Of a stretch of 64,000 nt of DNA, positions 51,991 to 64,000 are shown one piece after another. The notes under the pieces are model-generated. The model was given only the letters and a program-made list of their open reading frames with translations. It had not been told where the DNA came from and searched no databases. Source of the DNA: Branchiostoma floridae (lineage: Eukaryota > Chordata > Leptocardii > Amphioxiformes > Branchiostomatidae); NCBI RefSeq assembly GCF_000003815.2, contig NC_049993.1, positions 15,498,635 through 15,562,634 of the forward strand, given 5' to 3'. Every line of letters begins with the position of its first letter. Positions within the stretch are counted from its first letter, which is position 1. The position numbers were made by a program, and so were the translations under genes.

Positions 51991-52376
51991 TGGCCATGTT
52001 GATTTCATTATAGATGACACCCTCTGATCTTGGGACTTCAAATTTGATGCGAGAGTGCGGAAAAAAGGAAAGTTGGGAAAAAAATTGCCTTCATTATGAG
52101 TGACTATCAAAGTGGCCAGGAAGGTTGAACAAATGAATGAACACACAGAATTTCAACTGTTAACACACAGAATTTCAACTATTAGAGGTAAGCTAATGAT
52201 GGAAAAATAGGTATTTTATAATTAGTAATCCATTTTCCGATAGCTTTTTTTGTGCAATTTGTTCATCTTGCAACTGCTTTGTACACTATAACAAGTGATA
52301 GTTGCAAACTTTTTTCGAAATGGACAAAAATGTATGAGTGTCATCCATATAATGAATAATAATGTCAGTGTGGCCT
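51991..52376. mobile_element. MITE family B, copy 4
   Basis: TGGCCATGTTGATTTCATTA at the left; TCATCCATATAATGAATAAT and GTGTGGCCTA at the right. About 70 bp of flanking DNA before copies 3 and 4 is also alike (ACATTGTTC...GGCATT), suggesting a tandem duplication of a ~930-bp unit. Confidence 0.7.
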
Positions 52377-52867
52377 AAAGAAAAAAGAACAAAAATGCTG
52401 TCTGTTAAAAATTCTACTTGCATTTTCAAAAGTGGGTATGTACATAACATGTAAACAAAAAAAGTTGGTACAGTACTTTATTAGTCACATACAATTTATT
52501 TCATCATAATCATCCCCAGCAAGAAAATTATACATGTACGTATAGGTTTTATGGTCAGTTATTTTGTTAAGTACTCGCAATTGGCTCATTGAAATGTCAA
52601 AGTAATTGAATTACAAGAAACATATAAAGTCAACTGATGGAATTTTGAATAAGATATTTTGCAAATACAGTACATAGACTAAGTGTAGTATTGAAGTAAA
52701 TGTAACTGTGATTATAATTCTTTCAATTCCACTTTTGTTGTAAATTCAGTGTTAAGTAATTGAATATTTGATAAAATGTATAAGGAAATATACGTATAAA
52801 ATATGATAAGATATAAAATGAATACACCATTTTTTCCCATCATGCTAAAGGAGGTGAAGGTGACAAA

Positions 52868-55800
52868 ATGGCGGACGACGCAGAGCGTAAGATATCGCTT
52901 GGCGACCTGGAGAAAAAGACTTCCATAGACCGAGGTTCTGTACCGACTACAACAGACGAGGACACCGATACAGACGACAAGGAAATCGAGCGACACTTGG
53001 GAAAAACCACATCACCATCTAAAGTACAACGTAACAAAAAAGGACTGAAACTTGAGGTATCGATTAAGTTTTATTTTTTTGTCATTTTGTCAAAGTGTAA
53101 TAAGAAAAAAATTCTATAAACAACATTAAACCATTAAATGATATTGTGCAATAATTTAAACATTCAGGAGAATTGTGCACCCTTCTGATATTAAATATTT
53201 CAACATAAAAAAATCTCCCGCTCTTAATTTTCCCTACAAGGTAATTAAATAAATTAAGCTGTGGCTACATCTTTTGATGCATTGTCTTTAGATTTTTCAT
53301 TTTTCGATGTGACCTGTTGGTGATTAATACTTCCACCAATAGAAGTCTAGATATCTTATCACCATGAAAAACTATCCTATTGGAGCTCAGAATACATTCT
53401 CTGTTACTATGGAAACCAGCCATCACAGTCCCAAACAATTATGGTAACAGGCAGTTAATAGTCTGACAATAATTTGTTTCACATGAGCATATAATTACTA
53501 TAATAATAATGGTTTCCAATGGTTTATAATTATGTGTAACACTCTTGTAGCTTTGAGTTCTTGGGGCCCAGCCAGTCAAAGTGCCACCAACTGACGAATC
53601 TAACTGGTCCAGACTTTCTAGCCTTATGCAGTTTGTGTATCTAATTTGTGAACTCAGGTGGCCTGGGTTTGGTAAACGTTCGAATGCTGGCAGCCAGAAG
53701 ATCGTGCCACTCGCCTTGTGCCTTGTGCTTCATGCAGAAGTGCTGCCTTAGAAGTGTCATTTAGTTAGGCTAATCATTGGTCATGTTCTGACTTACCCAA
53801 ACATTTCACCACGGCCCTACAGGGTCTGACCCAAGGGTTATCGACGGTACAATACGATGTGGAGATGGTAGATAGTAGGTCCGTCAGCCCCTGTTCTACC
53901 AACAATAGTTCCTTCCGCTCTGAGGTAAGCTTGCTTCGCAATTTACTGTCACTGTGCTGTTTCTGTCTGTCTGTCTACTAAACCGGGTCATCTAATGGAG
54001 TAACAAGCCAGGTTTGTACTTAACAGTACAACAAAGCTGCATATTCAAACAGATTTTTCTATAAATTACTCACACCAGGAGGGACCCTATCTGTTTTCGA
54101 TAATTAGGGGGTTCTTTCACATACTCGAGACTCGAACACAGGACCTTGCATTTAACGTCCTATCCATAGAACAACCCCAATCGCACTTGAACTATTAATA
54201 TTACATGTAGCTAGGTACTCATTTTTGCATTGGTGAGGTGAAATCGATGCTAAGTGTGTTTTCCAAGGGCACATCATGCAAGGATACTCAAACCCAGGGC
54301 CTCTAACTCGCTACTAATTTGCCACTAATTAATAAAGCCATTGATGGTGATAATACTGTACTAGTGCTACTAACTGTGACAGTAATCATGCTATACTGTG
54401 TCAGTATTTGATCAGTTACTCTACAGAACTTTAACAGAAAGCACCTCAAGCTACTGACAGAACACAAGTCACACTCAACAATTTAACACTGTGTTTGTTT
54501 GTCTTTTCTGAAGATGTTGCATTGTTAAAGCTTGTGCGGTTGGCTTGAGGTTGTCTTTTCCCATGTACTTTGTGTTTGTTTGTTTGATTAGATCTCTATC
54601 GGTGATTGTTAACATTGTATTAGTCTTCTTGGAGTCCTCTTAGTCATACTTACATTTTTGTACAAATATTGGCCCATATACTCAACTATTAAATGTACAT
54701 GTTATGTACAGTATATGGTACAGAGACCAGGAAAATTTGCCATATTACTATAATGTCCCACTTGTATATCCGCATACCATATTTTGGTACTATTTTGTTT
54801 GTACATTATTCCAAATGTGAGACCTGATCACTCATACATGGCTGTGTGTTATCGATAAGTTTTTGTTGCCTTGTAGTACAGTAGTGGTCGCCATAGATTT
54901 TACGGGCAATAAATTTCATATTAAGCAGGGAACTCAAAAGAAATATCATGCAATTACTGAAATTGATGTAAAGTGTTGCAAAACAATAGGACAGGGCATG
55001 AAACACTAAGAATTGAGGGGAATCCTAACATCTGCTTGGATGTTACTAAGAAAACCCTTGTTTTGCCTCCAGGATGCCCCAGGTGGACGTCTGCAGGTGC
55101 CTGACCAGAGATCCTACACAGGGAGTCACTCCAGCCGATCGGGCAGTCACAGTGCCAGCGAGCGGTCAGCCAGCCCGCAGATATCCTACGTTCGAGACAT
55201 CGGCTTAACCGCCCCTGCGGACGACAAGGAAGACGCCAGCGAAGACGTCACTCAGGAGTTCACCTACGAGAAGTTTGCGAATGCTAACTACCGAGAGGGC
55301 ACCAGGGTACACAGGCAGGTTGAACCGCTGCAAGAGCCACTCATGCCTTACAAGACCAGAGAAGACAAACAGGTACTACATATCTTTCAAAAATTGGTAT
55401 TTACTGTACAAACCAACTTGTTGCAGTAAACCACCTCCAGTCATAATTGGTTGAAGTTGAAGGTATTCTTGCATCAGATGGTGCATACGGTGGCGGCCAT
55501 TTCCATTTCAATAGCCCTTGGGCCACACAAATTTGTGCAATGACTATACAGCAAAGAGTGCTAAGTTACCACTAAATTTGCTAATGAGTCCCTTTACTTT
55601 TGTGAGGGTCTGCATGCTCTATTCTGTATAAGGTGTAGACAGTCTTTTTTTGAGTTTCCGTAATTCATAGCAAGGAACTACATTCATGTAATTCATAGTG
55701 AGGTGACCAAATTTTGCGTTGATACCTTCCTTGATTTCATCGTAATACATATTAGGAGTTTCTTCTGAATTCAGCTCAAAACATTGTTTGAACCCCCATG

Positions 55801-58800
55801 CAAACCGTATTCATTGTATGGTTGCTGAAACCTGAGCTTTGGCTGTTTATATTTCCAAGTATGTTTCACACCGCAGGGCTCGAAAAACCTTTTTCTGCAT
55901 ACCTTCACTCGTGCAGGTATCATTGAAAATTACAAGATGTTTCAGACAGCTTTCATCAAACAGGTTTCCTCAGCATCACTCACAAAAGCTAGTGGATGCT
56001 ATCTAAAATGTCCGACCATTTCCAAAATCAATATTCGGTTGCTTGAGTAACTGCCTTTTGGCATATGAATGCATGCTTAAGCTTGCTGCTGTTGATCTTT
56101 CTGCAGGCTGCAGTTGAAAACTTCATGACGATACTTCGGTTCATGGGGGAGATACAAGAGGAAAGTGATGACATCTCAAGAGAGGACAATGTGAGTAAAT
56201 GCCTCTTTTATAGTCATTCATTGTGGACTAGTTAAGCTTAAATCCTTTTTTAGATTTTAGAATGTTCTAATGATAAGAGAAGTGGACAGTATTCAAAATC
56301 TGAAGGGCAGCAAGATGTGGAAGTAGCAGCAATCATGAGTAACGTAGAATATACCAGACAGAGTAGTCCGGCACCAGCCTCTCCTACCGTGGACAGTCCC
56401 GTTAACTCTGCCCTGAGGAACTAAACACTAAACAAACCAAAATAACAACAAACAAACCATTTCAGGTGTCCCCCAGTGACAGTGTGTCCAGACAGAGTAG
56501 TCCGGCACCTGGCTCTCCTACAGTGGACAGCCCTGTCAACCCTGCCCTTAGAAGGGCCCCACAGATCGACCTGGGGCTGCTCGGACTCACTCCCGCTGAG
56601 ATTAATCAGATCTGTCTCATCGTAGGGAACGGAATCATTAGTTCAAATCTCAGGTTAGTCTTTCTCTTAATGTAGTTGTTGATACGGAACACTATGCAAT
56701 CACCCACGTTCACTTGTCCCTGGTGCTGAACACTAGCCATGCATAGACACACCTGTCCTTGGTACTGAACACTATCCACACATAAAACACCTGTACTTGG
56801 TGAACACAATGTACGCACAAACATGTCCTGTCCTTGGCACTGGATACTATCCACACACACACAAACATGGCCTGTCCTTGGTACTGAACACTGTCCACAC
56901 ACAAATACACACATCTCTGGTACTGAACACAATCTAAACAAAAACACACTTGTCCTTGGTACTTAACACTATCCAGACACAATCACACCTGTCCTTGGTA
57001 CTTAACACTATCCAGACACAATCACACCTGTCCTTGGTACTTAACACTATCCAGACACAATCACACCTGTCATTGGTACTGAATACTTCCCACCTATAAA
57101 CATACTTGTCCTTGGTACTGAAAACTTTCCACACATAAAATCACACCTGTCCTTGTTACTAAACACTATCCATCCACATAAACACATGCCCTTTGCACTG
57201 AACACTTCCCACCCATATATATTCTTGTCCTTGCTACTAAACACTATCATCCAGAAACACACCTGTCCTTGGTACTGAACATTGCCCACACAAACACACC
57301 TGTCCTTGGTAATGAACACCATCCATGCACAAGCACACTTATCCTTGGTACTGAACACATTCCACTCATAACAGGCCTATTTTGGGGTGTTATTGTACAC
57401 ATTACTACAAATTATATAGCATCTGTCTTCTCTGTAATGACCAGTAGTACTGTAAATGCATTTAAGTTCGCGGGGATTTAATTTCGTGGTAGCTTGAAAA
57501 AGGACTTTTTGCGGTGGATTTAAGTTTGCAGTAACACCATACACTGCAGTCTAATAGAAAAATGTTCGCGGTGGTTTAAAGTTCGCAGTAAAGTGGTCAC
57601 TGCAAAAACCGCGAACATTAATCCACCGCGAACATTTCTGCTGATTGAAACTGATACCACATTTATCAATTTCTCGATGTTTTTTTTTTGTACTAACTTG
57701 TACAGGACAGAGATCTACTGCCAGCTGTGTAAACAGTTATCTAAGAACCCCTCCAGCAGGAGCCGTGAGCGGGGCTGGCTCCTCATGTCCGCATGTGTCA
57801 GCTGCTTCCTGCCGTCACATCAACCCTACGTAAGAACTCCCATCTTATCTACTTATTAACCCTTGTCATGCTTACCTGTATTTTTATAGGTTTGGGGTAT
57901 TTCTCATGTAAAAGTTGCATACCACTGCAAAGCCCATCAAATAGGGGAGTAAATCTGCAGCAGTAGTACAGAACAGGTCACGTTTTAGCTATCTGACAAA
58001 GCCATCAGCTCTGGTAGGTTAAATTGGCCCAAAAAACCCCAACAGGACAAGGGTTTAGAAGTAATATGGGGAGGTCTTCATAGCCACTTGGTGAGGACAG
58101 ATCTGGAGACAATGGAAGGCAGTTTCTTTCTTTTCAATTGTGTGGAAGGGGGGAATCGCTGAATGACTTTCCACCACGTTGAGCACTGAAGGTATGCCAC
58201 CCCAAGGAAAAAGTACTTATAAAATTTGATCCTCTGAAATGCTGTTTCCTGCATTTTGAGCCTCAAAATTTGCTGTCAGTTTAAGCATAGTTAAATGACA
58301 ACAGGTCAATGCTTGTACCTATGACTCATAGTAAATTTGGACTAAAAACTATGATGCACAGAAAAGTCTCAGGTTTGATTGCACTGTATGAATGAATGGT
58401 TTGAATGAATGAATGAATGGTTTGGTACTTCTGATACTGATACTTGGCAGCCAGGAGCTGAATTACGAATATGGGACAAAACAAGCAAAGCATCTTATAT
58501 GAAAGTGAAATGGCTTTGCAAAGATTTTTGCCTTCTCACTATAAATTATGTAGAAAAATAGCTTTAATTGCTATAAATTACACAAAATTAAGAAGACCTT
58601 CCTGGTGGTAGACCTGATGGAAAATAGCATGCACACCATCCTAAAAGACTCTTTTTATCCTGTGCAGTTCCTGAAGTGCCTAGTAAACTTTATCCTGACT
58701 GCGGGAGGGAACAGAGCATCCTTCTGTGAGCGGAGACTGAGACGGACTCTGGAGAACGGCACCAGGTCTCTGCCACCTTCATGGTTTGAGTTGCAGGTAT

Positions 58801-61800
58801 GTTCAATAATCTTGTTAAAGTAATAATTAGTTTTAAGTCCTTCCCAACCAATATGACATATAGGGCAGTGGCTATCACTGATTCCCTATAGCCCTTAAGC
58901 AATACAACTGTAGAAACACAAAAGTTGTAATATCATACAGTAGAGGGGTTAGTTTTAAGACCACTGGTAGCAATTCACATGCATTCTACTTCCACGTGTT
59001 TATTTGCTGCTAGCTAAGGGAGAAAAGGATATATAGACATGTACAGAACTACAGTGTGTATTTGTGTGTGTCACTATATTATAGTGGTATAATATTATGT
59101 AATGTATACTAATAATTGTATACATAGTATATGTGTGAGTAGAACACTTCGAACTCAAGGTCTAAAAAAATAAGATAAATTGTGTGATTGTGTCACTGAA
59201 GAATGCTTATCAATGAATGAATGAAGACCTTTATTGTACATAATTATTATATACTCATAGTGGGTTAAGTACAGGTCGCAACAGAATGATAGTTGACAGA
59301 TACATGAAATATTACAATGTCGACCAACACAAGAAACATATTCTACTAACTAAAGTGAGTTCGACTTCTTAATTCTCCCTTCTTTGTGGTACTGAAAATG
59401 AACAGGTAGGTTTTAAAATAAAAGGTTTGTCTAAATTCATAAGGAATATTTTTTATAGTATTGCTCAGATGTATGAAGTGGGAAAATGTAGGTTCTATCA
59501 ATCTATAAAGTTCAGCTCTCTCTTTAGATGATAAATTATTATGTTTCTGCAGGCGATTTGCACCATGAAGCCCCTACAGGTGCCAGTAACCCTGATGGAC
59601 GGGAACACAGTCAGGGTGCTGATGGACTCTGCCTCCACCATACAGGAGATCACTCATCAGGTCGCCAAGAAGGTCGGCATCAGGGACAAGTTCGGCTTCT
59701 GTCTCTACATGACGGTATCACATCAGGTATGAAACAGTGTACTGGTATCTATGTCAAACTTGGTCCGTGATAACGTTCGATACAAGTGTTCCAGACCAGG
59801 TGATAGAAAAGCCGTATCACACTGGCTTCGAAGTTTTATCCAGAGGCTAGGATCAAATAATTCAAACGTACTTTGCACATGGTCAAAAATTCGAATAGCT
59901 GCATGATACAGACATTTAAAAAAGCGTTACAGCAATACCTAGATCAGAATACAGTATTCAAATTTTTTACAGCAATTTATCATTACTTATACAGAAGCAT
60001 ATGCATTAATAGTAGAACTCCATGTGATATCCCATTATCGCTTGTCTGGAACATACGTATCTAACACTATTGCAACCCAGGGATGAAATAATTGACTATC
60101 TCATCAGTTATAAAACAGAACATGACTGTATCTCATCAGGTTTGGAACATTGTCATACCTGGGCTGGGATCTAGTTTGTTTCTATAATAAAGCAACCTTC
60201 GCATGCCAAACATGTATCAAACAAGGTTAACATTGGCATTTTTATGCTGTCTTAGTATTCCTTTAATATAGTATCTCATCAAGAAATGTGACAGCTTCTA
60301 TCATGATACCCTGATTATACCAGTATGTTGTGAATGCTGTAGGACCTGGTATACAGTTTTTGTACAATGTTGTTTGTGGTGTATTTAATTGCAGGTGTAT
60401 TCCCTGGGAGATGGTCATGAGTTAATAATGGACGACATCGCGGAGATCGAGCTGGGACTGAAGAACGTGAACAAACGAGAGGTTTCCTGGGAACTCTACC
60501 TCAGGAAAGAGTTGTTTGCACCATGGCAGGTAAGGACATTGATACATACCTTTTATGTGAAAGTTTATTAACATGTAAATATTTGAGTATTAACAACACC
60601 ACATGCATCTGTTGTTTAGTTTTCCTTTAAGAAACTTGGTCTGTATCTGTAACATAGCCAATATAACAGACGTTCCGTGTAACACACCAGCTTCACAGGC
60701 ATGCGGTGCGGCAGCAGCTGGTTATATTACACTGAACGACCCGTCACACCTAACCTTTGCACATCTAGATGTTTTGTAAGCTATCTAATGAGTAGACGCC
60801 TACTGTACTTTATTGGTCATTTGTGCATCATGAAAAGTTTGGACATTTTTGTTTTGTTTGACCACGTGACATTCACTTTCAAATTGATATTTGAGATGGT
60901 TGATCTAGACAAGCTTTTGCTCTACTCAAATGTAAGCAGTTGCCATCAGAGTGTGTATTACTAAGTTATGATATAATAACAGCTCTATAATAATGATCCT
61001 CCTTCCCTGCCCTTCTCCCACAGGACCCAAGTGATGACAAGTTTGCAGCAGACCTAGTCTTCCAGCAGGTGGTTGGTGGGATTCGCTTCGAGGAGTACAA
61101 GTGTGAAACGGTACGTCTCTGGCCCTGTCAAAGTGTGTAAAGTTGACCTAGCCATAGGTTATGGAATGCAGGTATATATACAAAGTAGCTAAGTTTGCGC
61201 TGTTGATTGCAATATCATATATGATACTTAATAACTCAGGGCAGACCCTACTCAATGGCAATTTGCATTCCCTACATGTATGTACAGTGTATACTAAAGA
61301 GATAGTAGAAAAGTCTACTTTCTGTATTACAAATCCTACATAGTGGACCTTGAAAAATGCCCAGTAACCACAGAAAGACAATCAAGTAGTCCATCTGGAG
61401 AAACTCCGAGCCCAGTAGCTGGTGATTACCATAGTTCCTGTGTTTGATGCCTGCTGTGCAGATAGAGGTCTGAAGCACATTACATGGGTCATCAAGCTTG
61501 TGTAAACATTGTCTGTGGGGGAGGGTGGGGGTGTTGCTGCCTGCTGTAGCACATTACATGGTGATTAGGCTTGTACAAACATTGGCACTGGGGTAGGGAG
61601 GGGGGCTACCTGGTAATGTGTTATGGGCTTCAGTGATTGAAAGGCTTTCATACATGGAACCCTGGAGGTTTAAGTTCCTGTATCTAGTGTCAGTTTATAT
61701 ATAGCTGTCCTTCTTGCCTTTGCCGAGAGGGTTGTATTTGTGGCAGTTTTTTTACACTTTCTAAGTTCCTTCAGCTTGAATATTTTAGGATTAATGAGTT

Positions 61801-63862
61801 GACTCAGTCGATATGAAAACCATGCGTGTCCGGCGCTATATCTCGAGTAATCTCCAAGCAGATCCTACGGTAACATAAGACACATGTAGTATCAAAAGCT
61901 GGCAGAGGAGTGAAGCCGGCTTAGGAGTGTGTTTCACTACCTACAAGGCAAATGGACACCTCTTAGCTGACTACACTCCTTGGCCAGTTTGGTACTATCT
62001 TATGCCATTGTAGGATCTGTTTGGAGGTCTCCAGAACGTTTCAAGCAATTGCAATGATGTAAGGTATGTGATTTAAGTGTTGTTTAAAGTTTGGCCTCCT
62101 GGTGGCCAACCTTGATACTGCAGCGCAGTACCTTCAGTTTAAGTATGTTCGTCCCTGGACATGCTAATATATGTATGGTCTTGTTAACACTTGTTTTACA
62201 CTTTCAATTGTCAACTGTAGGATGAAGACTATGCAGACTTTGTGTCCAAGTCTTACTACATAGACAGAGGCAAGCCTGCATCCATGGACAGTATCAAAAA
62301 CACGCTGCATTTTTATCTTCCTGAAGACAAGTTCAAGTCTAGTAAGGAGGACTATTGGGCACAGCTTATCTTTGATACTTTCCAAAAGGTACGTGTACTT
62401 ACCAACTTATAGAAACTGATTTTGACAGGTGGTCTATATGAAGTATGTTGCTCTTACTCACACATCATCAACAAACACTTGTTTATTTGTTTCCACACAA
62501 TCATAAGCAGTCAGGATATACCTCAAATGGGTTGATAGATTTTGGGATGAACAAAAATATATGGATATATGGAAATATAAAGTAATGTAATAAAAAAGGA
62601 ATAAGAGCTTGTTTGCACTGTTATGTTTACGACAAAAGGTAAAATGAACACATACTTCAGGAATTATATATTATAATAGATTTAACTTTTAACTTGAAGT
62701 TTATTGTCTAGAAATAGAACTGCACTAATAAAGCAGTACCTTTAAGTCTGTTAGATTTAATTGGGTTAGTACATTTTCCTGTGCTTGCTTTGGTCAACTG
62801 CTAATTGTAATGTTTTTCAAATCAGTAATACATTGGAATAATTTCAGTTTCTAGCAGAAGACCCAGAGATGACAGTAGACAAGGCGAAGGCTGAGGTTGT
62901 GCGCCAGGCGATGGTGGAATGGCCATTCCTCTTCTCCAGGTTCTTTGTTGCAGGTAGTAAAATAAGCTTAACCATCTCTATGTTACCTAACTCAGTAACC
63001 AATAGAGAATTGGTAGCCAAATGGCTACATTGTACGTTAGTGTGCTAAGGGTTAATAATGAAAAGTGGGAAATGTGAGTTTAAATACAAGTGCTGTCAAC
63101 ATGGTGTAATGGTCAGGTGACCCAAGAGGTCCTTTGTTCAAAGCTCCTGCATGTGACAATTGTCCCATTGGCATTTTGCCCTAATGGAAAAAGCTCTTTA
63201 CACCTGACTTTGACTTCCATCGCTTAATTCTCTGAATAAGATGAACATCTTCATGTACATGCACATAACCTAAAGTTGAGACCGTCCCTCAGATATATAA
63301 TAGGATGTGAAATGCAGGTCTTGTGTTTGAGGAGAGCCACTGCACAAGTATGTTGCAGAACCCACCATGTTTATTGAAAAGAGTAGCCTAAGGTGGCATT
63401 TCTGATGTGAATGGACAAAGTAATTGTCCAGATATTCGGCTTGTGCTCTTCAGTACAATGATTTTGGGCCCCCTAGCTCCAAATGATATGGTACTGCAGA
63501 GCAATTTGTGTTTTTGATATCTAGAGGTTGTTCTATTTTGGAGTGGTACATGCAGAAGCCAGCTTTGTTTCTGAAAGAAAATAACTTGACAAGGAATTGA
63601 CGTAACTTTTTGTCACAATGGTGTGTAACAATGCATGCCTTCTGGCAATTTACCAGGTATCCGATACAAACCCCTCGTCTTGTTTTCCAGAGAAGTTCTG
63701 TGGTCCGGGGCCGGACGGAGAGGACGTCAAGCTGCACAACTTGATCGTGGCTGTGAACTGGCGCGGGCTGTTCCTGCTGAAGGAGGCGCGGGCCGAGAAC
63801 GGGAAACAACAGCTGCTACTGGAACTGGAGTTCCGCCATATCAACAAAGCTGTCTGTGAAAG
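52868..63862 (+). CDS. MyTH4-FERM protein, myosin-VII-tail-like, motor not seen (13 exons, continues past the window)
   Basis: Exons: 52868-53056, 53823-53924, 55073-55372, 56107-56190, 56466-56653, 57706-57829, 58668-58796, 59553-59726, 60395-60529, 61024-61110, 62221-62388, 62848-62953, 63691-63862 (ending in phase 2). The ATG has an ideal context (ACAAAATGGCG) and opens an acidic, Ser-rich N-terminus. MyTH4 runs from about residue 165 ([62 protein letters not shown]). FERM follows: F1 from ~373 ([20 protein letters not shown]), F2 ([20 protein letters not shown]), F3 start ([15 protein letters not shown]). This pair binds microtubules and cargo or membrane receptors in myosins VII, X and XV. 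No motor, IQ or coiled coil is encoded before it. It could be a motorless paralogue, or an upstream motor could exist outside my recognition. Confidence 0.9.
55485..55560 (-). mobile_element. decayed SINE body fragment
   Basis: GCCATTTCCATTTCAATAGC then CCTTGGGCCACACA...GCAATGACTATACAGCA matches the body of the SINE at 51318-51597. The tRNA head is missing. Confidence 0.55.
56254..56424 (+). other. candidate alternative terminal exon of the MyTH4-FERM gene
   Basis: After a good acceptor (CCTTTTTTAG) the phase 0 frame stays open for 56 codons and ends in TAA. The last 23 codons ([20 protein letters not shown]...) duplicate the start of the next exon (56466) with about seven silent and three replacement changes. 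If spliced to exon 4 it would give a 281-residue product lacking most of MyTH4 and all of FERM. Internal GTAGCA could instead make it a cassette exon. It could also be a relic. Confidence 0.5.
56709..57370. repeat. minisatellite, ~38-42-bp unit
   Basis: About 16 diverged copies of a unit containing CACCTGTCCTTGGTACTGAA then CACTATCCACACACAAA fill this part of intron 5 of the MyTH4-FERM gene. The long antisense open frames here are repeat artefacts. Confidence 0.9.
57451..57641. mobile_element. MITE family C, copy 2
   Basis: CTGTAAATGCATTTAAGTTC and the following GCGGGGATTTAATTTCG are nearly identical to the start of the 48871 copy. The right terminus is worn (CCGCGAACATTTCTG). Confidence 0.75.
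58830..58972 (-). mobile_element. SINE body, headless copy
   Basis: The plus strand reads CCTTCCCAACCAATATGACA, TATAGGGCAGTGGCTATC and ends ACCACTGGTAG, co-linear with 51348-51440 of the complete SINE. The tRNA-like promoter is absent. Confidence 0.65.
59215..59520 (-). mobile_element. LINE-like 3' region, intronic
   Basis: The minus-strand end reads ATGTACAATAAAGGTCTTCA then TTCATTCATT, a typical LINE 3' end. GACCTGTACTTAACCCA and AACCTACATTTTCCCAC lie further in; relatives of these occur at 39774-39990. No protein frame remains. Confidence 0.55.
61849..62028. mobile_element. MITE family A, copy 2
   Basis: AATCTCCAAGCAGATCCTAC at the left and GTAGGATCTGTTTGGAGG (inverted) at the right match the termini of the 1737 element. 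The arms pair for ~35 bp and the interior (GGCAGAGGAGTGAAGCCGGC) is also related. Confidence 0.75.
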
Positions 63863-64000
63863 GTTGGTTACCTTTGTCTTAAATACCGTAGTATTACTTT
63901 ATTTGTAGGGTTGGTTGGTTTGTGGATGAACAGCTTATAATCATCTCAAGATTAGGCCTTTGTGCAATATATCAATTGGATTGCTTTGACATTTAGTATG

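Noticed and set aside
56606-57358. Minus-strand open frames rich in [10 protein letters not shown]-type repeats
   Set aside because: Translation of the minisatellite on the wrong strand; period and composition follow the repeat unit.

Overview
The window is animal nuclear DNA. Genes are split by many short GT-AG introns, intergenic DNA is AT-rich, and there are many short transposon relics (MITEs, a tRNA-derived SINE, decayed LINE pieces). A vertebrate-type Toll-like receptor, a large EGF/CUB/discoidin mucin-like protein and the repeat style suggest an invertebrate deuterostome, most likely a lancelet (Branchiostoma). That assignment is inference; nothing in the window names the species.

Layout. 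(1) 739-1103, minus: the first coding exon of a trimethyllysine-dioxygenase-like gene, whose remainder is not in the window. (2) 5953-26157, minus: one gene rebuilt exon by exon in a single unbroken frame (43 exons, 1,910 codons plus stop). It encodes signal peptide - CUB - linker - F5/8C (discoidin) - 34 EGF repeats - Thr/Ser-rich mucin segment - SEA - transmembrane helix - very short tail. (3) 31174-37300, plus: a three-exon Toll-like receptor (972 aa) whose TIR domain is split by an intron holding a mariner-like element. (4) 38166-45267, minus: a ten-exon secreted type-B carboxylesterase (584 aa) with a probable GPI-anchor tail. (5) 46406-46476, plus: a tRNA-Gly(GCC) gene. (6) 47.5-52.4 kb: a nest of related MITEs, one carrying a nested SINE. 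(7) 52868 to beyond the right edge, plus: a MyTH4-FERM protein resembling myosin-VII tails but starting with its own ATG and showing no motor; 13 exons are visible.

The genes do not look like one pathway. The mucin/EGF protein and the TLR are divergently arranged surface proteins, the TLR and the esterase converge tail to tail, and the esterase and the MyTH4-FERM gene diverge around the tRNA and the MITE nest. The most unusual object is the EGF array. Exons of exactly 111 bp are almost identical at the DNA level while most introns differ, with several generations of block duplication, two relic exons and a LINE that dates one duplication. Exon ends were chosen from splice signals and checked by reading-frame phase; no transcript or database evidence was available.
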